This document shows positions 1 through 8,141 of a DNA stretch of 51,186 nucleotides, piece after piece. The stretch is taken from assembly GCF_027490375.1 (NCBI RefSeq), contig NZ_JAIXYH010000054.1, positions 1-51,186 on the forward strand, read 5' to 3'. Within the stretch, counting starts at the first letter, position 1; every line of letters begins with the position of its first letter. Made by a program: the position numbers and the translations under genes. The notes beneath the pieces are model-generated. The model had not been told where the DNA came from and ran no database searches. It saw only the letters and a program-made list of their open reading frames with translations. This DNA is from Flavobacterium sp. Its GTDB lineage: Bacteria; Bacteroidota; Bacteroidia; Flavobacteriales; Flavobacteriaceae.

Positions 1-1
1 A

Positions 2-52
2 GAAGCGAGCCAAATCGGCTTCAATGTTATCAGAAACCTAAACAATGAGTGA
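2..52 (+). CDS. Possible C-terminal end of a truncated gene
   Basis: The first bases of the window stay open in one plus-strand frame for 16 codons, ending EASQIGFNVIRNLNNE before a TGA at 50-52. The composition looks like an ordinary protein tail, and the intergenic repeat array starts only about 50 bp later. This is an inference from a very short stretch; no family can be assigned and the other frames close sooner. It could equally be non-coding. Confidence 0.25.
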   Translation, partial: EASQIGFNVIRNLNNE

Positions 53-100
53 AAGCAATAAACAACAAAAAACGGTCAACGTATTTTAGGCATTGACATC

Positions 101-461
101 TAGCTTCTCGCTTCTCGCTTCTATCTTCTAAAAAAGCCTTCGACAGGCACAGGCACCCACGAGACGCGGGTTCAGTAGGGCAAAACGATACGTTTAGTGG
201 TGAACGTCGCGTAGTCTAGCTTCTCGCTTCTATCTTCTAAAAAAGCCTTCGACAAGCTCAGGCACCCACGATACGCGGGTTCAGTAGGGCAAAATGATAC
301 GTTTAGTGGTGAACGTCGCGTAGTCTAGCTTCTCGCTTCTCGCTTCTATCTTCTAAAAAAGCCTTCGACAAGCTCAGGCACCCACGATACGCGGGTTCAG
401 TAGGGCAAAACGATACGTTTAGTGGTGAACGTCGCGTAGTCTATCCCGATAGCTATCGGGA
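101..461. repeat. Tandem array of a ~110-bp modular intergenic repeat (3 copies)
   Basis: Three direct copies run 101-216, 217-325 and 326-442 (116, 109 and 116 bp). Each copy holds, in order, a pyrimidine-rich lead (TAGCTTCTCGCTTCT), the box AGCCTTCGACAAGCTCAGGC, a CGATACGCGGGTTCAGTAGG segment, and a tail ACGATACGTTTAGTGGTGAA. The copies differ at a few bases and by the number of CTTCTCG units in the lead. The third copy is followed at 444-461 by the perfect palindrome TCCCGATAGCTATCGGGA, with a degenerate copy at 511-527. There are no convincing ORFs. The same modules recur near 11.0-11.3 kb, 40.0-40.7 kb and 51.1 kb. The function is unknown. Confidence 0.9.
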
Positions 462-589
462 CTATCTTCTATTTTCCCCAAAACAATACGTAAAATGGTG
501 AAGGTCGCAATCCCGATAGCTTTCGGAACTAGTTTTCAATGCGATAAATCTCCGTGACTTTTGCGTTAGGGATAGCAGCAGAAATGAAA

Positions 590-735
590 GTAAGCTGTGG
601 GCAGTTTTTGCAGCTGGAAAACGGCGACCCAAGAAGCCGGTTTACTGCTAGCAAAAGCGCTCCATCGGCGTACTTGAATTGCCGCGAATAGCCCGACGGC
701 GCCGGAGGAACGACCCGCCGAAACGCCCAAAAACA
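590..735. repeat. GC-rich intergenic element, copy 1
   Basis: This stretch is clearly richer in GC than its surroundings and lies just beyond the 3' end of the AraC gene. It contains GGCGACCCAAGAAGCC at 623-638, which is the exact reverse complement of 11516-11531 in a second GC-rich segment. It also ends with a CCGCC...CGCCCAAAA pattern like that at 40853-40870. An 80-codon minus-strand frame crosses it but looks fortuitous. I read it as a diverged dispersed repeat, not a gene. Confidence 0.55.
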
Positions 736-739
736 AAAA

Positions 740-1576
740 TTATTTGACCAAAGTAGAAGGAGCGTAGCCAAACTGATTTTTAAATGCTTTGCTAAAGGCG
801 GCTGTGTCGGCGAATCCGGTTATAATGCCAACTTGCCCCACTTTTTGGCCTTGTGAGAGCAGCGTTTTAGCATGTAAGAGTCGCTTTTTGATTAGGTATT
901 GGAAAGGCGTTACCAAAAATGCGGATTTAAAGCGGCGGATGAAATCGTATTTCGACATGCAAGCGAGTTGCGTAAGCTCGGTTATGGTAATGACTTTCAA
1001 GAAGTTATCATCGATATACGCTTTTGCAGTGAGTAGATTTCGAAATACGGTTTCGTTTACCAGTTGCTTTTTGTACCGCAGCTTAGAAAACTGTTCGAAG
1101 ATTATTGATTGGTCGCGTACGATACTTTCGCCGATGCTGTAAAACAATTCGTGTGAGAGCAAGCTGTTTTGATTTTCGACCAGCAGCGCTCTAGACAATT
1201 TGTTTAGTTGGTGACCGAGATGTGTATGTTGTGCCTTGTATTTGTTAATCAGGAATTTATCTGATAGAATAAAGTTTCTGAAGTCGGTTGTGTCGAAAAT
1301 ACTGTCGGTTATTTCGGTAATGATTTCAGGAGCAATATCGATACACAACCCCAGCGTTTGTTGTTTGATGTGTACCTCGCTGTATTGGTTGTTATTGCCG
1401 ATTACGTATTCGCCTTGTTTTACGAGGAATTTCTTTCCGTTGATGATGTACGTTTCGGCTCCTGAAACCACGAATTTTGCAGCTATTTGATTGAAATGCG
1501 TACTACCTGCAAAACTGTCAAATGCAGAAATTCGAATTTGGTTATTTTGGGTGTCGCTATAAACGTGTTTGTTCAT
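740..1576 (-). CDS. AraC family transcriptional regulator
   Basis: A 278-residue protein of normal length for the AraC family. Residues about 1-170 form a sensor or dimerisation region with no recognisable ligand motif. Residues about 180-278 form the double helix-turn-helix domain, with the second recognition helix region and family signature seen as AFSKAFKNQFGYAP near the C-terminus. It is expected to bind DNA in the cytoplasm and control genes in response to an unknown signal. It is transcribed alone, away from the repeat array, with a candidate -7 box TAAGTTTG about 160 bp upstream of the start. No target operon is adjacent; the next gene upstream is an unrelated acetyltransferase-like gene. 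Confidence 0.9.
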   Translation of the reverse strand: MNKHVYSDTQNNQIRISAFDSFAGSTHFNQIAAKFVVSGAETYIINGKKFLVKQGEYVIGNNNQYSEVHIKQQTLGLCIDIAPEIITEITDSIFDTTDFRNFILSDKFLINKYKAQHTHLGHQLNKLSRALLVENQNSLLSHELFYSIGESIVRDQSIIFEQFSKLRYKKQLVNETVFRNLLTAKAYIDDNFLKVITITELTQLACMSKYDFIRRFKSAFLVTPFQYLIKKRLLHAKTLLSQGQKVGQVGIITGFADTAAFSKAFKNQFGYAPSTLVK

Positions 1577-1735
1577 CGGATGAGCATTACTGTTTTATTA
1601 GTAGTGAAATCTGTGAAATTGTAACACGTATTTTTCGCCAAGTTCTCTTGGAAACCCACATGGATCGGAATAACGGTTTTTTTTGGGATCTGGAACTGTA
1701 AATCAGACGTGACTTTTTAGGTTATGTTCAATATT

Positions 1736-1743
1736 CAAACTTA
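1736..1743 (-). promoter_or_regulatory. Candidate -7 promoter box for the AraC gene
   Basis: On the minus strand this reads TAAGTTTG, which fits the Bacteroidota -7 consensus TAnnTTTG. It lies about 160 bp before the AraC start, a long leader, so it is less certain than the other boxes in this window. No good -33 TTTG is evident. Confidence 0.35.
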
Positions 1744-1811
1744 AAAATACGGCATTACGTTAACGATTTTTTCTACGTAAACGTCGCGAGTAATTGATGC
1801 GAGTCGTAAAA

Positions 1812-2945
1812 TTAAAGTGAAAGGCTGTCAACTGGAATTGAAAACGTTTTCCGACGTGCTGTGAGTCGCGGATTAAAATTCTTCCAAAGTAAGTGAATGG
1901 ATTCGTTTTCAAGTAGTTCGGGAGTTCTAATACAGCGTTCGACTCCTTTTTTGATGACTGTTCGATAAAAATCCGACATAATTAGTGCCGTAACGCCTTT
2001 ATTTTGGTATTCGGGAGCAATTCCAATCAGATAAAATACGGCATCTTTACTTGACTTTCGCGCTTTCAGCAGATGAAGAAAACCAAAAGGGAAGAGTTTT
2101 CCATTAGCTTTTTGCAAGGCCTGCGCGTATCCGGGCATAACAATAGCAAAAGCAATCATCTGATCCTGAGCATTAAACACAAATTTTATATACTCGGGAT
2201 TAATGAACGAAATATATTTTTTCTTAAAGAATTCTTTTTGACGTTCGGATACGGCAACGAACGATGATAATTTTTTATAAGATTCATTAAATAGATCAAA
2301 CATTTGATCTACGTAGGGCATAATGTCGGCGGTTTTAGTGAAATTTTTCGAATACACACCGTAGCGTTTTTTTACTAATTCTTCGCCACGATAAAGAGGT
2401 TCGGGATCAACGTCTTTTACTAAAAATATACTTTCAATGTATTCTTTTTCGGTTTGAAATCCGAGTTGCTCGAAATGCGTAACGTAATAAGGTGCATTGT
2501 ACCAAGTAACTGCTGTTCCTAATTCATCGTAGCCAAAAGTAAGTGCTCCTACTTTGTCGAGATTTGAAAAGCCAATTGGCCCTTCCATGGCAGTTAAGTT
2601 GTGCTTTTTGCCTAATTCGCGAACTTTTTCGAGTAGCGCTTTAGTTACGTTTATATCGTCGATAACATCGAACCAGCCGAATCGAACTTTTGATTTTTTT
2701 TGTTCGTTGACTTCCTGCCAATTTATAATTGCTGCGACGCGTCCGACAACTTTATTATCGCGGTAAGCCAAATAAAATTGCGCTTCGGCGTGATCGAACG
2801 CGGGATTGTTTTTTTTATCGAATGCCGCCAACTCGTCGCTGATCAAAGGAGGAACGAAATAGGGATTATCGCGATATAATTTCATCGGAAATTTCACAAA
2901 TTCTGTGAGTTCTTTTTTGTTAATCGCTTCTTTGACGGTGATCAT
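1812..2945 (-). CDS. GNAT-fold acyltransferase-like protein
   Basis: A 377-residue cytoplasmic protein. The N-terminal part (MYRD-like segment with NPYFVPPLISDE and later VGRVAAIIN) and the C-terminal part (YLIGIAPEYQNKGVTALIM, about residues 300-320) resemble the two acetyl-CoA-binding regions of a GNAT fold, the latter matching the R/Q-x-x-G-x-G/A type motif in degenerate form. This is a conserved Bacteroidota family whose substrate is unknown to me. The stop of the upstream outer-membrane protein gene is 5 bp away, so the two are likely co-transcribed from the promoter near 3950. Confidence 0.75.
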   Translation of the reverse strand: MITVKEAINKKELTEFVKFPMKLYRDNPYFVPPLISDELAAFDKKNNPAFDHAEAQFYLAYRDNKVVGRVAAIINWQEVNEQKKSKVRFGWFDVIDDINVTKALLEKVRELGKKHNLTAMEGPIGFSNLDKVGALTFGYDELGTAVTWYNAPYYVTHFEQLGFQTEKEYIESIFLVKDVDPEPLYRGEELVKKRYGVYSKNFTKTADIMPYVDQMFDLFNESYKKLSSFVAVSERQKEFFKKKYISFINPEYIKFVFNAQDQMIAFAIVMPGYAQALQKANGKLFPFGFLHLLKARKSSKDAVFYLIGIAPEYQNKGVTALIMSDFYRTVIKKGVERCIRTPELLENESIHLLWKNFNPRLTARRKTFSIPVDSLSL

Positions 2946-2950
2946 AAATG

Positions 2951-3922
2951 TTATTTTGTTCCAGTTGGTTGAGGCACAGATTCGGTGTCTTTGCCTTTTT
3001 TACCTTTTTTCTTTTTCTTCTTTTTGTTACCTTTCTTATCCTTGTCTTTATCTTTTCCAGATCGGATTAGAACAGGCTTATAGTTTTCATCGAATCGCCA
3101 GGCTATACCTACACTGGCATAGAACACACTAGGTGTATCTTTTAAATTAGCTGTAAGCGATCCGTCTAATTGAATATTCTCCTTAATCAAATAGGCTGCG
3201 CCGGAGCGGAAAAGAACATCTGCATAGAAATCGCTACTGTAAATCTGGCTTTCTAAAAAGCCGCTCCACTTTTCAGAGAATCCACGTGTTAAGGTAATTA
3301 TACCTCCAAAACTTGGAAAGTCGGTTGTAACTTTATCGGCAATGATATTTGTTACCAGTACAAAACCGCTACTAAATTGGTTTTGGGTAATTACCATTAA
3401 CTTCGGAGAAATTATAGGATCAGATTCGAAAGTGTACGGATTATCAAAATTTAGATTTACTCCACCATACACAGCAATTGCTGGAATAAGTTCGCGCCAT
3501 TTAAATTTGTATTTAGCCTTCCAACTTCTAATGTTTGGCTTCTCTTCATAATTTTTATACGGATCGTATAAGAGATACTTAGCTCCGATAATTGTCGACT
3601 TAAGCGAACGTCGGTTTTCAGTTCCAAAAGGCGTTACAAATTGGTCGCCTTGGTATTGCGTTTCGAAAATTCCTTCCAACTCTTCCTTGTAAAGTCCCCA
3701 GCGCAAGACCGCTTCCAGACCCAATCCCGTTGACGTTGTTTGCAGTAAGTTGTGCTTTTCACGGAAAAAGTAGGTTCCACCTTCGGCTTGAACCACGGAT
3801 TTACCGACAGAAAACGCTGCCATCGATTTTCCGGGACGGTTTGAGTTTATGACATCAGTAAATTGTCCGTGAGCCAGAACAACTGTTAAAAAGGCAAGAA
3901 AGAGTAGCCGGTTTCTATGCAT
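2951..3922 (-). CDS. Outer-membrane MetA-pathway-of-phenol-degradation-like protein
   Basis: I place the start at 3922 because MHRNRLLFLAFLTVVLAHGQ is a good signal peptide and a -7 box lies 24 bp upstream; an earlier in-frame ATG at 3958 would put charged residues before it and overlap that box. The mature protein (about 323 residues in all) has alternating beta-strand character, opens with TDVINSNRPGKS and resembles the Phenol_MetA_deg transporter-like outer-membrane barrel family. The C-terminal 35 residues are a striking lysine/glycine/aspartate tail (GNKKKKKKKGKKGK) not expected in a barrel, possibly a surface or periplasmic polycation. The substrate is unknown. Confidence 0.75.
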   Translation of the reverse strand: MHRNRLLFLAFLTVVLAHGQFTDVINSNRPGKSMAAFSVGKSVVQAEGGTYFFREKHNLLQTTSTGLGLEAVLRWGLYKEELEGIFETQYQGDQFVTPFGTENRRSLKSTIIGAKYLLYDPYKNYEEKPNIRSWKAKYKFKWRELIPAIAVYGGVNLNFDNPYTFESDPIISPKLMVITQNQFSSGFVLVTNIIADKVTTDFPSFGGIITLTRGFSEKWSGFLESQIYSSDFYADVLFRSGAAYLIKENIQLDGSLTANLKDTPSVFYASVGIAWRFDENYKPVLIRSGKDKDKDKKGNKKKKKKKGKKGKDTESVPQPTGTK

Positions 3923-3946
3923 GAGACCTTTATTTAAGCGTAGTTT

Positions 3947-3954
3947 CAAAAGTA
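3947..3954 (-). promoter_or_regulatory. -7 promoter box for the outer-membrane protein / GNAT operon
   Basis: The minus strand reads TACTTTTG, matching the Bacteroidota -7 consensus TAnnTTTG. It ends 24 bp before the chosen start at 3922, which also supports that start over 3958. Confidence 0.6.
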
Positions 3955-4008
3955 TCATTTTTATTATTTATTTAAGAAGTAAAAGGAGAGATAAATTTTA
4001 CGATTGTT

Positions 4009-4016
4009 TAATTTTG
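4009..4016 (+). promoter_or_regulatory. -7 promoter box for the DUF4834 gene
   Basis: The plus strand reads TAATTTTG, fitting TAnnTTTG, 18 bp before the ATG at 4035. Together with the minus-strand box at 3947-3954 it forms a compact divergent promoter region. Confidence 0.55.
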
Positions 4017-4034
4017 TCAGAGATAATATTGCGT

Positions 4035-4295
4035 ATGGAAACCGCTTCGTTTACTGGATTTATAAAGACATTATTTTGGATTGTTGTTTTTTACTACGCT
4101 TTCCGCCTCATTGTTCGTTTGCTTTTACCTTACGCAATGAAAAAAGTGGTCGAAAAAGCGGCAACGCAATTCCAGAACCAACAGCAAGCGTATCAGCAAC
4201 AACAGCAAACGTATCAAAGTCAGGCGCAATCTAACCAGAAACCGCGCGAAACCAAAAAGGTAGGGGAGTATGTAGACTTTGAGGAAATTGACTAA
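4035..4295 (+). CDS. DUF4834-type small membrane protein
   Basis: An 86-residue protein starting METASFTGF. Residues about 6-30 form one hydrophobic membrane segment (FWIVVFYYAFRLIVRLLLPYA). It is followed by a basic stretch and a glutamine-rich linker (QQQAYQQQQQTYQ), then the conserved tail KKVGEYVDFEEID, typical of DUF4834 proteins of Flavobacteriia. A longer reading from 3921 has no support because it would cross the promoter box. The family has no known function. The gene is 53 bp upstream of the YfhO-type gene on the same strand and may be transcribed with it. Confidence 0.8.
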   Translation: METASFTGFIKTLFWIVVFYYAFRLIVRLLLPYAMKKVVEKAATQFQNQQQAYQQQQQTYQSQAQSNQKPRETKKVGEYVDFEEID

Positions 4296-4348
4296 GTTTG
4301 CCTTACAATTTTCCGACCTGCTAAGGTTCAGTAAACGCTGAAAACTAC

Positions 4349-6838
4349 ATGAAAATACTTCAAAAATTCGTTCCGCATTTTATTGCGCTCTTGTTCTTTG
4401 TTATAGCCGCACTTATTTATTGTTATCCCGTACTGCAACGAAAAACCGTATACCAATCGGATATCGTTCAATATACCGGAATGGCTAAAGAACAAAACGA
4501 TTTTCGAGCCACCAACGATCAAGAACCCTATTGGACAAACGCTGCTTTTGGCGGTATGCCTACCTATCAGCTCGGCGCCAATTATCCGCATAATTACGTA
4601 AAGAAATTAGATTCAATTATCCGATTTTTACCGCGTCCGGCAGATTACATTTTTCTCTACTTTTTAGGATTTTACACCTTAATCGTTGCATTGGGAATCG
4701 ATTATCGCAAAGGCATCATCGGTGCGTTAGCGTTCGGATTTTCAACCTATTTAATCGTAATTCTCAATGTGGGTCACAACGCAAAAGCGCATGCGATTGC
4801 TTATATGCCGCTCGTGCTCGCTGGACTAATTTGGGTATTTCGCGGAAAACGCACACTCGGATTTGTTGTAAGCACTTTAGCTATCGCACTCGAGATTAAC
4901 GCGAACCACTTTCAGATGACGTATTACCTGCTGTTTCTGCTGGCAGCGGTGGCCATCTACTACTTCTACGAATTTGCTAAGCAAAAGGCGTATAAACCAC
5001 TTTTTATTAATTTCGGAATTTTGATAGGTGCAGCTATTTTGGCAGTTGGCGCCAATGCAGCCGGTTTGTTGGCCACCGCAGAATACACCGATTGGAGTAT
5101 ACGTGGAAAAAGTGAACTCACTTTTAAAGCCGATGGATCCGAGAAAACTTCGGACGCGGCTATGGAATATGAATACATTACCGAATACAGCTACGGCATC
5201 GGCGAAAGTTTAAATTTAATTGTTCCGCGATTGTTCGGTGGCAGTAACGGCGAATCTTTAGACGAAAATTCGGCAGTTGTCGACCAACTTCAAAAAACGC
5301 AAATAGGAGAAAATCAATACATTCCAAAAGAACAAGCAATTGAGTATGCCAAAGAAGGAATGCCAACGTATTGGGGCGATCAGCCGATTGTAGCAGCACC
5401 AGCCTATATTGGGGTCACCGTTTTCTTTTTGGCATTACTAGCTTTATACTACGATCAGCGAAAAATAAAATACGCTTTTCTAGCAGCTGCGCTACTTAGT
5501 TTGTTCTTATCATGGGGAAAAAACCTTGATTTTCTTACCCGATTTTTTGTTGATTACGTTCCGTTGTACGACAAGTTTAGAGCAGTTTCTTCCATCCAAG
5601 TGGTGCTAGAATTATGTCTGCCGTTACTCGCAGTAATGGGCTTACAAACCTTTTGGAAACTCGATGCGGCGCAGCAGCAAAAAGCAGTTATTAAAACCGG
5701 CGGAACCGTTTTGGCTATTTTATTGCTCATCTTTGGTGGCAAGTACTTTTTGGAATTCACCACCGTTAAAGACGACGAGCTGGTGAAGCAATTAGGCGCT
5801 GAGATTGTGGCTGCCTTACGCAAAGACCGAGAAGCCATGTACACCACCGATACGCTAAAAGCCATCGGATTAACGGCAGTCCTTGCAGGAATTATGTGGC
5901 TCTTTTTGAAGCAAAAGTTGAAATCGGCTACCGCACTTTCCTTAATTGGATTGCTGATTTTAGTCGATTTAATTTCGGTAGATAAACGTTATTTGAACGC
6001 CGATAACTTTGTTCCAGGAATCAAAATGCGTGAGCCATTCGAGCGTACTTCAGCCGACTCAGAGATTTTAGCCGATAGCACTGTTTTTAGAGTTTACGAC
6101 ATTCAAGGACGTTTAAATGCCCGAGCATCTTATTTCCACAAATCGGTGGGTGGCTATTCGGCGGTCCGACCACGTCGTTACGATCAATTGTTTGAATTTG
6201 GTGTAGAGCGCGATTTACAAAAATGGGCATCGCAAATAAATCCAGAAACAGGTTTGTTGGGCATAGATTATCCCGTGTTGAGTGCGCTAAATGTAAAATA
6301 CGTTTTGATTCCTACCGAACAAGGCGAGGTTGTTGTTGGAAATCCGTTTGCCTACGGAAACGCATGGTTTGTGAAGTCGATTGTTCCGGCAAAATCGGCC
6401 GACGAAGAGTTTAAAGCTACGCTGAATTCCAATCTGCGTCAAACAGCCATTCTTGCGAGTTCCGATGCGAAAGCTCTTGCCGGGAAAACCATTGCGGCCG
6501 ACAGTCTGTCGCAAATCCGCTTAACTTCCGCGAAAGCGTACACACCAAATAAAATTACGTACCAATCGAATAACGCAACCGACGGATTTGCCGTTTTTTC
6601 AGAATCGTTTTACAAAGACGGCTGGACAGCAAAAATCGATGGAAAAGAAGCACCGATTTATCGTACCAATTACGTCTTACGCGGATTATTCATTCCAAAA
6701 GGCGCCCACCAAATCACTTTCGAATTCAAACCAAAAGTGGTTGAAACCGGCGGAACGATTTCGCTGATAAGCACAATCATCCTGCTCTTGATTTTAGGAA
6801 TCGTGGGAGTGAAATACGCTAAAGAATCAAAAAAGTAA
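4349..6838 (+). CDS. YfhO-family polytopic membrane protein
   Basis: An 829-residue protein with about 12-14 hydrophobic segments in its first 540 residues, an extracytoplasmic-looking soluble region at about 550-795 (ending in GWTAKIDGKEAPIYRTNY), and a final membrane helix before a KYAKESKK tail. This architecture and the FFGGMPTYQ-like early loop fit YfhO/GT-C-like proteins, often linked with glycosyl transfer onto cell-wall polymers. The next two genes (glycosyltransferase, flippase) start 4 bp after it and overlap each other, supporting a surface-glycan role. The precise substrate is not visible. Confidence 0.85.
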   Translation: MKILQKFVPHFIALLFFVIAALIYCYPVLQRKTVYQSDIVQYTGMAKEQNDFRATNDQEPYWTNAAFGGMPTYQLGANYPHNYVKKLDSIIRFLPRPADYIFLYFLGFYTLIVALGIDYRKGIIGALAFGFSTYLIVILNVGHNAKAHAIAYMPLVLAGLIWVFRGKRTLGFVVSTLAIALEINANHFQMTYYLLFLLAAVAIYYFYEFAKQKAYKPLFINFGILIGAAILAVGANAAGLLATAEYTDWSIRGKSELTFKADGSEKTSDAAMEYEYITEYSYGIGESLNLIVPRLFGGSNGESLDENSAVVDQLQKTQIGENQYIPKEQAIEYAKEGMPTYWGDQPIVAAPAYIGVTVFFLALLALYYDQRKIKYAFLAAALLSLFLSWGKNLDFLTRFFVDYVPLYDKFRAVSSIQVVLELCLPLLAVMGLQTFWKLDAAQQQKAVIKTGGTVLAILLLIFGGKYFLEFTTVKDDELVKQLGAEIVAALRKDREAMYTTDTLKAIGLTAVLAGIMWLFLKQKLKSATALSLIGLLILVDLISVDKRYLNADNFVPGIKMREPFERTSADSEILADSTVFRVYDIQGRLNARASYFHKSVGGYSAVRPRRYDQLFEFGVERDLQKWASQINPETGLLGIDYPVLSALNVKYVLIPTEQGEVVVGNPFAYGNAWFVKSIVPAKSADEEFKATLNSNLRQTAILASSDAKALAGKTIAADSLSQIRLTSAKAYTPNKITYQSNNATDGFAVFSESFYKDGWTAKIDGKEAPIYRTNYVLRGLFIPKGAHQITFEFKPKVVETGGTISLISTIILLLILGIVGVKYAKESKK

Positions 6839-6842
6839 ACTC

Positions 6843-8141
6843 ATGAGCGCGCAGCGAAAAGTGCTAATCGTTGCTTATTACTGGCCGCCTGCGGGAGGGC
6901 CTGGCGTTCAGCGTTGGTTAAAATTCGCGACCTACTTGCGCGAGTTTGGTTATGAACCAATATTGTACGTACCCGATAATCCTACATATCCGATTATCGA
7001 CTCCGGTTTGTTGGATGAAGTTCCGCACGATATTCGCGTCGTTAAGAAGGCAATTTCCGAGCCGTACAAATTTGCAGCTTGGTTTTCTTTAAAACGTACC
7101 CGAAAAATAAGTAGCGGCCTTATTCCCAAAAAGCAATCGCCGAAAGACAAGATTTTATTGTGGATTCGCGGAAACCTATTCATTCCCGATGCACGTGTTT
7201 TGTGGGTAAAACCCTCGGTCGAATTTCTTGAACAATTTATTCAAGAAGAACAAATTAAGTTAGTAATTACAACCGGACCGCCGCATTCGTTACATCTGAT
7301 CGGAGCAAAACTAAAAGAACGTAAACCCAATGTAACGTGGATGGCCGATTTTCGAGATCCGTGGACTACCATTGGTTATCACAAAGATTTATTGCTCACC
7401 TCTTGGGCAGCTAATAAACACAAGAAACTAGAAAAGTACGTGCTCGATACCGCCGACCATTTGTTGGTAACGAGTTCGGGAACCAAAACGGAATTTCAAG
7501 CACTTACAAAAACACCTATCTCGGTTATAACTAATGGTTTTGATTCGTATGAAATACAGCAAATTCGGTTAGATGAAAAGTTTAGTTTGGCACACATCGG
7601 TTCGTTTTTAGCCGATCGAAATCCAGAAATTCTCTGGCAAGCGTTGGCCGAGCTTATTCGAGAAAATGCAGCTTTTGATAAAGCATTCGAGCTAAAAATC
7701 ATCGGCGCGGTATCGCCAATTGTTGTGGAAAGTATCAAGAAAAATAAGCTCGCCGACTACGTAACGCTACTGGGCTATCTGCCACATCTCGAAGCCGTGA
7801 AACAGCAACGCGCATCGCAAGTATTGCTCCTTATCGAAATCGATCGCCCCGAAAGCAAAGTAATTATCCCGGGAAAGTTGTTCGAGTATTTAGCAGCACA
7901 GCGTCCGATTTTAGCCATCGGACCCGAAGGCGCCGATTTTCGCTCTCTACTCGAAGACGCTGCCGCCGGCCGATTTTTCAATTATTCGAACAAACAAGCA
8001 CTTAAAGAATACATACAATCCCTTTTTTCCGACTTTCAAGCCAGTAAGTTATTTGTAGAAACAAAAGATATTGAGCAATTTAGCAGAAAATCGCTTACTA
8101 AAAAACTCGCAGCTTTGCTCGATACGTTATGGGAATCGTAA
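6843..8141 (+). CDS. Family-4-type glycosyltransferase
   Basis: A 432-residue protein with a GT-B layout. The N-terminal Rossmann half opens with VLIVAYYWPPAGGPGVQRW, a donor/acceptor loop typical of GT4 enzymes. The C-terminal half carries IIPGKLFEYLAAQRPILAIG (about residues 340-360), the E-x7-E-like nucleotide-sugar-binding region. It should transfer a sugar from a nucleotide donor on the cytoplasmic face of the membrane. It starts 4 bp after the YfhO-type gene stop and overlaps the flippase start by 13 bp, so the three are almost certainly co-translated. The sugar specificity is unknown. Confidence 0.9.
   Translation: MSAQRKVLIVAYYWPPAGGPGVQRWLKFATYLREFGYEPILYVPDNPTYPIIDSGLLDEVPHDIRVVKKAISEPYKFAAWFSLKRTRKISSGLIPKKQSPKDKILLWIRGNLFIPDARVLWVKPSVEFLEQFIQEEQIKLVITTGPPHSLHLIGAKLKERKPNVTWMADFRDPWTTIGYHKDLLLTSWAANKHKKLEKYVLDTADHLLVTSSGTKTEFQALTKTPISVITNGFDSYEIQQIRLDEKFSLAHIGSFLADRNPEILWQALAELIRENAAFDKAFELKIIGAVSPIVVESIKKNKLADYVTLLGYLPHLEAVKQQRASQVLLLIEIDRPESKVIIPGKLFEYLAAQRPILAIGPEGADFRSLLEDAAAGRFFNYSNKQALKEYIQSLFSDFQASKLFVETKDIEQFSRKSLTKKLAALLDTLWES

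Noticed and set aside
101..461. CRISPR array
   Set aside because: The repeats are ~110 bp and directly abutting with no unique spacers; no cas genes occur in the window.
529..771. 80-codon minus-strand frame overlapping the AraC gene end
   Set aside because: It lies in the GC-rich repeat element, overlaps a certain gene and has no family signature.
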